Positions 1 to 12,000 of a stretch of DNA of 64,000 bases are shown here, piece by piece. Source of the DNA: Euonymus europaeus (lineage: Eukaryota; Streptophyta; Magnoliopsida; Celastrales; Celastraceae). The stretch covers positions 24,813,001 to 24,877,000 of the forward strand of contig OY756962.1 of NCBI GenBank assembly GCA_963580455.1, in the 5' to 3' direction. Below the pieces are notes generated by a model. The model made no database searches and was not told the DNA's origin. It saw only the letters and a list, made by a program, of their open reading frames with translations. Within the stretch, counting starts at the first letter, position 1, and each line of letters opens with the position of its first letter. Made by a program: the position numbers and the translations under genes.

Positions 1-76
1 AGTTGTGTGTAGTGTAGTCTAGGGTTTGTGGTTGCTGGGTAGGACTTTCCCAACAGTGCTGAGTGTGGTTTTTTCA

Positions 77-3000
77 ATGGGGAGCACGGGTGAGCATGAC
101 CGGAAACGGCGTCACTTGGGCTCCATCTCGCCCACAGCAGGAGCTGCTGCAAAGAAACAGTCTTTTACGCCAATCTCAGAGGAAAAGAAGGTTTATAAGT
201 GTGTTTTTTTTTTGTTTACTTGGTTGCAAAATTGAATTCTCTCATGTTTAATATATCTGATTTTGTTGATTATGAATCTATACTATTTCTTGCACAACTT
301 CATGGAAGTTTTGTTGCTTGGGCTCTCTGTCTGTGTAAGCGTTTTTATTTAATTTTAGGTTGGGTGATCGTTTCTATTGTCAATATGAGGTTTTCTCCAA
401 CTTTCTGTCTAATTAGAAATTAAGCTTAACCCTTTTGGTTTGTGTTTCTTTCGAAGTTGATTGTTATTTGGACAACAGACAACTGGAGCAATGCTGCTCA
501 AATTGTATCTAATCTGTCTCTTACCCTAATGGAAATTGGCATATGTGATATTGTAATTGTATCTATTCCATTTCTTATCCTCAGCTAATGGAACCCAGCA
601 TATTTGATATCATATTTGTTTCGAAGCCTAGAAAATGTAGCATGCCATTTGAGTCGTTCTTTTTTGTGAGAAAAATGGGGGATAGGGGTGGTAGAGTGTT
701 TATGCAGTTGGAAATTGCAGTTCAAAGATGCGTTTTAAAGGAAGTACGCTCCATAGTGGGAAACGTAGATCATAAACCAAAGCTGATTTGTATTTTCGAT
801 TTTAAATGAGTTATTTGCTCTTATTAAGTATCAAAACCTGGTGTTCATTGATTAAGTTATAGAATTGGTTGAAATTTTTATCCTTCAAACATCGTTTGAT
901 AAATGTGGTGGCTGGTTTACAGCAGTAAGATGCTTGGCTTTCTGCGATTCTGTTTTTTCCGTCAAAATATTTGTCATTCCCTCCCCGTAAATTTCTTTCT
1001 CGTGCTTTATGTACTTAATAGAAGTAAAGCTATTTGGATGAAATGGAACATTGCATATGATGTATTTCTTGATTGAAAGATAACTTAAGCCTAAAAGAAA
1101 TTTTATAGATATGCTATTCGTTTCAATTGTGTATGATCTGGAATTCTTTCTCGCTGATTGACATTGTGCTTATCAGATTTAGTATAAATGGGAATGTTGC
1201 AGTAGAGTTATTAGTGTTTTGTGCTCAAACATGAGACAATCACGGTGGAAGATGCTCCACTCTAAAAAAATCAAATGAAAAGATGTTTAAAACAGAAGAG
1301 GGAGGCTTAAACAAACATGGATGAAAGTATTAAAGAACAATATGGATTCAAAAGGAATTGGAAAGAGTGCAATTTTGGGCAGGATTGAGTGATGAAATGA
1401 AATCAACATTGTGAATTTCTGATAGTTTTGACATGAAATTCAATTATTTCACACCCCGTTGTCCTTCTTTAGTCTGATAAAAAACCTTGTTTAGTAGCAT
1501 AAGTTTTTTTTTTAAACAAATGATTGAGGAGATGTTCTTTTAATTCCAACAAGGAAATATGCTATATACTTATATCTTTGTTGTGTTGCATGTCTTCTAG
1601 ATGCTGCATTTGTTTTTTTGGGGTGTGTGAAGTCATTATTGCTATAGTGTTCATTAAGAAGGCTGAAACCTTGGCATAGTGGTTAAATTGCTTCTCCACT
1701 GCCTAAAGGTTGTGGGTTTAAGTCCTAGAAATAGCCTCTATGCTACGCAGGAATGAGGTTGTGCATATGTTTCCCTTCTCTAACCTCTACCTCCATTGTA
1801 GGGGCCTTGTGCACATGACTTGTTTACCTTTTTACCCGTTCCTTGAAAATATCGTCTTCTAGTTATTGGTTATGGCTATTACGCTCTCTGTAATTTAACT
1901 CTATGTTGGTTTTGTTGCGTGTTTTACGTATGGATTGTGGGCCATGTATTACTTCAGCTTGACTGCTGGATAATCCTAAATGTTTAACTTCTGGTTTGAG
2001 TTTCTGATGCTCTGCTAGAGCACTTTTTTTAAAAAAAAAGTTGCAACTCCTCGTTTGAGAACATGCAATGCCAATTATTTTCTGGTCTGTTAGGAGGTAA
2101 AATATATATTACCCTAGTTGTCTTATAAGAATAGTAGGGTGCTATTGTGATTCATTTTGGAATAAGAGATGTTTTGAACTATTTATTCCTTTTCAACGAT
2201 GTAGCTTGATGCTGCTGTTCTTCAATTCCAAAACCAGAAGCTTGTTCAGAAGTTAGAAGCTCAGAAGGTTGAGTATTCTGCACTGGAGAATAAGTTATCC
2301 CTAATAAAGGAAAAACAGCAGCCTTACGAATCCACACTGAAAGTTGTTGATAAATCTTGGAAAGCGGTAATCCTTAGCTGTTGTCTTTTCTAAGTATTGT
2401 ATACTTTACTTCTGTAACTTGCATTATTTATAAGTAGCATGTACTATATTTTGTGCTTAATGCACTCCATATATGTCTTCCTTGGTGGGAAATTAACTTC
2501 TTGTTTTTGTTATAGCTGGTTACTGACTTAGAAACTTCTTCTATCCGCACCAGAGAGTCAACCAGTGGACAAGATGTTAAACATGTGTTGATAACAGATG
2601 GTAAGTTTTCTCTGTTTTGTTGCCAGTCATTTTCTTTTTCTTGATTGTACTATAATATTTTTTATGTGACAACTTACCTGTTATTACCTTCTATTTGTTT
2701 TGAATTTCATTTACATCTAAGCTTCTATCAGGCTGGTTAGATCTTTGTTTCCTTTTTGACCAAATTGGGGTGGTAATGGAATTGGAATGTGAATGGCTCT
2801 TTAAGACCAGCTGCGAATTCGGAGGAATTGGGTGAATCGGATTCTTTTTGCATGCTTTAAACACATGTAATTGCATGATAGTTGGCTTTACATTTATGAT
2901 GCATTGTCTTGCTACTGTAATTGAGTGGCATTATAGGGGGCAAACTTAGGATGAAGTTAGCAAATGTTAAGAAGGCTGCAGGACCTTTAACTTATTGGAT

Positions 3001-6000
3001 AACTTCACAAGATTTTGATGTGGTTAGAATGTATGATGGTCAAAGAAGTGCAGAAACTATGGCAGTTAGTTGTAATTTGGCCTTTTATGCGAATGACTTT
3101 GCATTTGTGCATGCACACAGCATAATTATTATAAGAATAAGTTGGAACTAAGTCATATTTGGGATGATCAAAGCAATTTGAGAAACCATTTTTAACTTCA
3201 AAATTGCATTGTTATGTGGTCACAAGTCTCACAAAACACAAATTTAAGCACTTTTATAAGTTTGTAGTTGCCTGAGTCCTGCATCCATCCCTTAAAAATG
3301 GTCTAGCAGCTTAGCTACAATAATTGGTGTATTCTAAAGGGGAAGTTTCTGTAGTCTGAAGAAGATTTAGCGGGATAAGTGTATAGAGGTTTATCTCTAT
3401 ACGACTCTCTGTTGAGAAGTTCGAGCTTATGTAGATGGTATTTTGGGGAACTTTAGAAGTAAAAGTTATGAAATATTTTGTGGAATGCTCCAATCTATCC
3501 CTAAAAACCTGGCACAAAGTGCCCTATCAAATTATACATGGAAGAGTTTACTTTTCTCCTTCAATCCTCACCATGGAAATTGTGTTTATTAGCATCAGGT
3601 ATGAATTTTATTGAGATATGTCTTTGTGCTGGAGGAATCAGCACTGCAGCTTTAGTCTAATGTCTAGTGATTTTATTTTATTTTCCCAGTGATTTTCTGA
3701 GTATCATTTGATTGGAAGTCTTAATAGTTTGCTTACAGAACATGATGCTTTTTATTGTTATTTGACTAAATTCTTGATTTTTCAAATCGCTTGGCAGATG
3801 GAGCTTCATCTCCCTTCAAGGATGCTTTTCTTAGCCGACTCTGTGAAACTGGTGCAACAGAGAGTTCGTCTTTAAATATTTGCCCAAATCGAATGGAAGA
3901 AGATGACGGAACTATTTGTGAAAAGATTAAAAACGTTTTAGGAAATATAGTAACTGCTATCAACAACCTTTGGAATTGGAGGAATGAATTGCATTCTGCA
4001 GTTCTTAAAGAGCTTCCAGTAGATGGTAGGAGTATGATAGACAGAAGTATCCTATGTTTTGTTGTTCTAAGCCTGTTTTATGTGAGAATTTTCTTAGTAT
4101 CCTTTTAATACTTCGTCTTTTGCTAGGTTCATGCAAGCAAAAGGCTTCTTGTGCTTTAGAGATTGAAGTGAAAAACCTGAGGCCAATGCTAGGTGACCTT
4201 CATTTGAAGCACAAATCATTAGCAAGGGAGTTGCATAGCCATCGAGACATAGATGCGAGGAATAAAGCAGAGCTTAAGCGTTTAAAAGGTAACTTTTTAT
4301 GTAAGCTAAGAAAGTTTGGGAACCTCTACCTAAACAGATGTAGCAAACACGTGTCTATGACGTGTTTGATGACTGATGCATAGAAGTTTTTTTGTTTATT
4401 TTGTCTGTATATTTTTTTTACAATTGTTTTAAATGCATATGCAATTCAAGAAGCATTTCCATTGATACAGAAACGTTTTTTTCTTCTTCTGTTAAGTTCC
4501 TTCTAAGCATGGTTTGATTCATAATGGTTGTTTTTCTAAAAGGGACAGTGAATGCCTTGTTTGCATGCATTCTTCTAAACTGATTTTGTTCAGCCAGTTT
4601 TATCAAATACCAGTTTTTTTCCACCCTCTGTTCGATGTTGTCAAAATTGTATGATTCCTATGGATGAGAGGTGGTTTATGACGTGTAAGCCTGATTATTG
4701 CTTTCCTGAAGGGGAATTGGGGAGCATGGTTGCAGAATTGGAAGATAGTAATCGCAAGCTGGGAGCTCTTAAAGCGGAGAGAGATGCGACCAAAGGGGCA
4801 TTTTTCCCTGTCTTAAACTCGGGTAGTAAACATGTTGCTAATGATAGAATTAGAGATAAGCAGAAAGATAGGCGGGACATGGAGTATGCACTGAAGGAGC
4901 TATCAGTAAGTATATTTCCATTTTCCTTCGTCAATCTATGAGAATTTCTTAGATATGTATGGTAATCAGTTGAGCTTGCAGGACCAAACTGCTTCTCGAC
5001 TGCTGGAGTTGAGAGGGCTTCATGAAGAAAGGATAAAAATATTGCAGCATTTGTCAGATTTGCGGGTATCTTTGTTTTTTTGGGTCCAGTTTACATGCTC
5101 CTTTTCTTCTTTTAAGGGATTATATCTCTAAATGCAGCTATTTATATGTAGTTCTATGATTTGAATGGGGATTTCTGGTCTTACAGAACAAGTTGAAGAG
5201 TGTGAAGTCTGTTTCCTCTTCCCAAGCCTACCTCTTGGTCAAAGGTCAACTAGAAAAGTCAAGATTTGAAGTTTTGCAGTATCAGGCATTATATGAGAAA
5301 CTACAGGTTGTTACTGGTCGGTAGTTTCATATTCCTTTTTCTGTCGTTTAGTTATGGTAGGGATTAGCTTAGGTGCTGACATTTCTGTTGTCCTTGATTG
5401 TAGGCTGAAAAGGATAGCCTTGCGTGGAAGGAAAAAGAATTGCATATAAAAAATGACTTGGTCGATGTTTCACTAAGATCTTCCGCAGTTGCTGATTCTA
5501 GAATTTCCGAGCTAGAGGTAGAGATAGAAAAACAAATTCGTGAACAGAATATGATTCAATCGAAGTTTGAGGAGGCATCAAGAGAACCAGGTAACAAATA
5601 CCGATAAACCTTACCTTTTTCTCTTCTGCATTTCCTTCTTAATTCTAGTTCTCTTGTAATTGCTGCTGTTTTTATCTGTGCCTTTTATGCTGAAAGCTTT
5701 TCGGAACTTTTCTGTGTTTTCAGGAAGGAAAGAAATAATTGCTGAATTTAATGCTTTGCTTTCATCTTTTCCTGAGAAAATGAGAACTATGCAAAGTCAA
5801 CTCAGTAAATTCAAGGAATCTACTTCTGATATACATAATTTGCGTGCTGATGTGAAGTCTCTTTCTGGTGTCCTTGATAGGAAGGTTGGTTTGTTGTTAT
5901 ATATATATATTGTCTGTCCCTTGCATTATTTTGGTGGGTTAAAGTTTTTGTTTCATGGAACAGATGAAAGCGTGCGAACGTTTATCTTTGCGATCTGCTG

Positions 6001-9000
6001 ACCAAGTTTCTGAGATGCGAAAGTTACAAGCTGTGGTATGTTATATTTTATTATCTTATTTACCTGTCTATATTTGTATTATTTCTTGGAGACCCATTTG
6101 TTTTGGAATATTTTACCTTGTCTTACTAAATGAGTAGGGTTAAGCATAGTTTTCACTTTTCAGACCGTACTGGCCTAGAGGTTCAAGTTTTCAAGGTTCA
6201 ACCGGTACGATAAAGGTTGAACCACTACTTTATAATGCATAAGAAATTAATATATATTTACATATATACTGTATAGTATATAATTATATAACAAATTAAT
6301 ATATAACTATATAATAAAATTTTAATATATATATATATTGAGATATATACTATATCGTATAGAACACTATATAACAGATAAGTATATAATATATCATAGG
6401 ATTGACTGTAAAACGTTGTCCAAAAAAAAGAGGAAAATGAATTGTGTTCCTGTAAAAGCTTCAACAGTGGTGGGGGGTGGGTGTTTGGGGTGTTGCTCTC
6501 ATGTGCTAGATATGACGACAACTGTAAGTGGTAACTAATTGCAAGTGTAACCAATACCATATCTTTCAAGCAATCCATCCTAAATAACTTCACTGCTTAC
6601 TTGGCAACATCTTATGTATTTGTTACCATCCGTGGACCATCACCGCAGGGCATGTGTAGTTACAGACTTCCATTATTTAAACAACACAACAATTAAATAA
6701 AATACAATAAAAGACTCTTTGCAGTTTTACAGGGGAGAGAGAGTGGTATCTGCATACTCATCTTCTCCTACAAGCCAAACAGAACTCGTTGACTGAAACA
6801 TTCAAGAATTTCTTCTCCCGTAAGCCAAACTCAAAATCAGCTGTGTTTCGTCGAAACCGACGGTACATGGCATAACTGTTTTCCACAATTAAAGCTCTAT
6901 TTAGTCGGTTTTATCTCTTGCGGTATTTTGCTGCGCCATTCACGGTTTTGCCGGTATGACCGGCGGTGCGGCATGTCTTTGATAACTATGATGTCTCTAA
7001 ACTGTACTGTTCTGAATTCCTGCATGGACATATACAGTGCCACGTCTACCACAGACAAAATAATGAAAGATTATAAGAAAATTTGTGCGCTGAATTCGAA
7101 CTTTGAGATGGACTGTTTTTGTAGATATTTTGCATATTGAAAAAGTATATACTATTATTTCAAACTTGGGAATTGAGAGATTCTAGTGAAGTGCTTTACA
7201 AGTGAACATCTGACTCGGTGGTAGAGTTCAACCTATAGGTGGCAGATTCAATTCTTGGAAACAGCCTCTCCACATAATAATATGTGGAGGTAAGGTTTGT
7301 TCACATCTTGCATGTCTTTGGCGCCCAATTGCTGGATCATTGTTCACTGTGGTTGTTTCCTAGTGACATGCCGAGCAAATTCTTCTGATTTCAGTTTTTT
7401 AGAAGGGGTATATTAGATTGTGTAGTTACCAGATGAGGACGGCCGCATTTCAATATTTTTGTATTATGAAGAAATTAATAGAGATGATTATTGAATCTCG
7501 GTGGCATCTGGGACCAACTGTGGAATTTTGTAAGTAACAATTCTGTTTGTAAACTGTGCTCAAGCTTATTGCATTTTTTCAATTTTCATAGCTTTTAAGT
7601 ATTTCAAAGAACTTTGATCAAGATTTCTTCCACTAGGGAGAATTCTAGTTTGTCTGCAAGGTGATAAGTTTATGACACCTGGGAAGGTCTTTTCACGGAA
7701 GAAGCAAGGGTGACTTGGTCTTTTCGTTGTTTAGGGTTCTCTTTTGTGTGAATTGTTGGTCTTTTGGGGGGTATCTTTTGAGTAATATTGAACTGGGTTC
7801 TATGGGAGGCGCCACTCCTCGAAAGTGGTTGGTTTTGTGCTCTGTAATTTGTATGCTGGTTGGTACTTGGTTGATTGTTTGAACTACATTTATCCTTTCC
7901 TTGTATTAATTAGTGCTGGATTGTAATTTTATCTTAGAAAGTGGTTGTGAACTTATCAATTGGTATCAGAGGTGGTCGTCCTCGGCATGGTTCAGACGCG
8001 AATGGGGGAACGTAACGAGTTGATGGAGAAAGAAGTCAGTGAGCTTAGGGTGGAGTTTGATTCGATGAAAGAACTGATGTTGGAGATGCGTTCATAGATG
8101 CGTCAGAAAGAAACAGATTCTAGTCCGTCGAGACAGCCGGAACTCAGTGCTGCCAGCAATGTTTGTCGATCTGATGGGAATACCATTTCGGCTTTGATTC
8201 GATCGGGCTTGCATTATCGTAAGTTGGAGCTTCCATTGTTTTCCGGGGAGGATCCCCATGGCTGGTTGTTCCGGGTCGATCGCTATTTTCGGGTGAATCG
8301 CGTTCCAGAGGAGGAGAAGTTACTGGCAGCTGCAGTTTGTCTTGAAGGTCGAGCCCTCCATTAGTACCAGTGGGCGGAGTCTCGCCAGCAGTTGTCTACT
8401 TGGCCGTCTTTTAAGGTGGCTCTTTTGCAGCGGTTTCGTCGTACTCAGGAAGGAGTGGGGTACGAAGCCTTAATGGCTTTAAAACAAGACACCACGGTTG
8501 CCATTTTCCGGGAACGGTTTGAGTTGTTATCGGCCCCTCTCACTGATGCTTCGGATGAAGTCGTGATTGGTGCTTTTGTTAATGGGTTATCTAAACAGGT
8601 ATCAGAGCGGAGTTGCGTCTTGTACAACTCGATTCCTTGGTGGATGTCATGGATTTCGCACAGAAGGTGGAAGAACGTAATCTGGTGCTAGCAGAGGTCA
8701 GGGATGAGGGTGGAAAATGGGCTAACATGACTGGGCCAATTAAGTCAGGTGGGCTTGAAAAAGGGCCTGGGCTATTATCCTCTAAAGGAGGAAATTCTGC
8801 ACCTCATGTTGCTTGGAGTCAGCCCACTTTTTCTACTCCTGAATCCACTCGTGTGGCCACAGTCACCTATGGCTGACCGGTGGATAGTTCGGGTGGGATT
8901 GGCGGGCCACGCAAAGAGGTTTTGTTGAAGCCTAACGATTCTAGTTCCGCTCCACGTCGTGAACCTTTCCGTCGTTTGACTGTTGAAGAGGAGAGGGTTA

Positions 9001-12000
9001 AAAGAGCTCAGGGACTCTGTTTTCGTTGCGACAAAAAATTTCAGCCTGGTCACCGGTGCAAGCAGCGACAACTTCAGGTCTTATTAGCCGCCGTTGAAGC
9101 GGATGACGATGGCTTGTTGGAGGAGGGGGATGTGCAGTTGGTTGACCCGCTTCTTAGCCCCGACACTTCTCTTGAATTGTCTTTAAATTCTATTATGGGA
9201 CTCTCTGGAAATAATACCATGATGCTGAAAGGCCGAATCCGGGGTCACGAAGTGGTGATTTTGGTTGACAGTGGCGCTTCCCACAATTTCATCGATCGGA
9301 GTATAGTCGAGACATTGCAGCTTCCTATTGATCTTACACGGCGATTTGGGGTGAAGATTGGTAATGGTGGTTGTGTGAAGGGGGCTGGATATTGTAAAGG
9401 GGTGGTTTTGGAAGTGCAGGGCTATACCTTCTCCCAGAATTTCTATCCTTTTGATCTGGGTTGTGCTGATCTTGTCTTAGGAATAACGTGGCTTAAAACT
9501 CTCGGGGATATTTCTTCCAATTTCCGCCTCCTTACTATGCAGTTTTTGGTTGGGGGGAAGACAGTATGCCTCCAGGGGGATCCAACATTAGCCCGCACCA
9601 TGATTACTTTCAAAAATATGATCCGTACGTTGCGTAGCGGAGAACAGGGATTTTTGGTTGAATTTAATGAGTTGAACTGTGTTGATGACTTGTCTCAGGC
9701 CGAAGTACCTATGGACATACAGCAGTTGTTAGTGGAGTTTGCTCCTGTTTTTTCTTCGGACTTGAGCTTACCTCCTCACCGACCTCATGATCATGCTATT
9801 GTGCTGCAAAATGGGTCAGTTCCACCTAATATTCGACCTTATCGGTACCCTTATCATCAGAAATCGGAGATTGAGAAGTTAGTTCGCGAAATGTTGGCAT
9901 CCGGAATCATTCAGCATAGTAAGTCCTTTCTCTAGCCCGGTGTTGTTGGTTAAGAAGAAGGATGGTGGTTGGCGGTTCTGTGTGGATTACCGTGCATTGA
10001 ATAAGATCACTGTTCCTGATAAATTTCCTATCCCCGTAATCGATGAATTGCTAGATGAGTTAGGGGGTGCAACAATTTTTTCGAAATTGGATTTGAAATC
10101 GGGTTACCACCAAATTCGGGTGAAGGCGGAGGATATTCCCAAGACGGCTTTCCGAACGCATGAGGGTCATTATGAATTTGTAGTTATGCCGTTTGGCCTC
10201 ATCAATGCCCCGGCCACTTTCCAGTCATTGATGAATGACATCTTTCGACCGATGTTACGCAAATTTGTGTTGGTATTTTTCGATGATATCTTGGTGTACA
10301 GTCGAGACTTACAGTCCCATGTGAATCACCTGCGTGAAGTTTTACTGGTGTTACACTCCCATCAGTTGGTGGCCAATCTTAAAAAGTGTGTTTTTTTCTC
10401 AATTCCAGTTAGAATATTTGGGTCATCTCATATCGGGGGAAGGAGTAGCTGCGGATCCCAAGAAACTGGCTGGTATGCAAGATTGGCCAATTCCAAAGAA
10501 TGTTCGTGAGTTGCGTGGGTTCTTGGGCTTAACTGGATATTATCGGCGTTTTATTCAAAATTATGGTCTTCTTGCTCGGCCTTTGACCTTGTTGTTGAAG
10601 AAACATTATTTTCAGTGGGATGATGTTGCTACCGCAGCCTTTGAGCATTTGAAGCAAAAGATGGTTACTCCTCCTATCCTTGCTATTCCAGACTTCTCTA
10701 AACTCTTTGTGGTTGACACTGATGCCTCCGGCAAAGGGTTTGGGGCTGTTTTGTTGCAAGATGAGCGGCCTATTTCTTTTTTGAGTCAAGCTTTTTCTGA
10801 ACGGGCGCAATTGAAGTCGGTGTACGAACGCGAGCTTATGGCTGTGGTGTTTGCCACTCAAAAATGGCGCCACTATTTATTGGGCCGCAAATTTGTAATC
10901 CGGACTGATCAGAAAAGTATTAAATACCTCATGGAACAACGTGTGCTCACTATGGAACAACAAAAATGGCTTACGAAACTTATGGGGTTCGTGTTTGATA
11001 TTCAATACAAACCCGGCAAGGAGAACCGTGTGGCGGATGCGTTATCTCGTCGAGTTCATTACTTGGCTCAGCATTTTTTATGGGAGGAAGGTGTGTCATC
11101 TGGGAGTGTTGATCCTTCTACTACTCTGGTGACTCAATTACATTCATTAACTACCATCCATTGTGCTGATATGTCAGCCTTAATTGAGGAAGTGCAGCGG
11201 GATCCAGCACTTAAAAACATTATCCAGGAGTTGCTTATTGATTCCACCAGCCATCCAGACTACACTCTCCGGCACGACATTCTTTTCCGACAAGATAGAC
11301 TTGTCATTCCCAAGTCTTCTACTCGGTTACCAGTGCTTCTTCAAGAGTTCCATCTCACTCCCAGCGGTGGCCATTCCGGCTTTCTGCGTACCCTTAAGAG
11401 GATTTCTCATGTGCTTTATTGGGAAGGAATGCGGGGTGATGTGAAGCGGTTTGTTTCTGATTGTGTTGTGTGCCTTCAAAATAAAACTTCTACTCTCAAA
11501 CCAGCAGGGTTACTTCAACCTCTTCCTATCCCTCAACAAGCCTGGGAAGACATATCTATGGATTTTGTCGGGGGCCTCCCTAAGGTTCAAGGCAAAGATA
11601 CCATCTTGGTTGTGGTCGATCGCCTTACTAAATACAGTCATTTTTTGGCCTTGGGGCATCCATTTTCAGCTTCGGATGTTGCATCTTTATTTGCTAAAGA
11701 AATTGTAAGGTTGCACGGTTTTCCTCACTCTATTGTGACTGATCGGGATCGGGTCTTTGTGAGTCATTTTTGGAGGGAATTATTCCGTTTGGCGGGTACA
11801 AAGCTTCTCATGAGTTCTGCTTATCACCCTCAAACTGACGGTCAAACGGAAGTCGTTAATCGTTGTTTAGAGACCTATTTACGCTGCTTTGTTGGTGATC
11901 ATCCTCGACAGTGGCTCTCTTGTTTATCTTGGGCTGAATTGTGGTATAATACCTCTTTCCATAGCGCTGCTCAGATGACACCTTTTCTTGCTCTATATGG

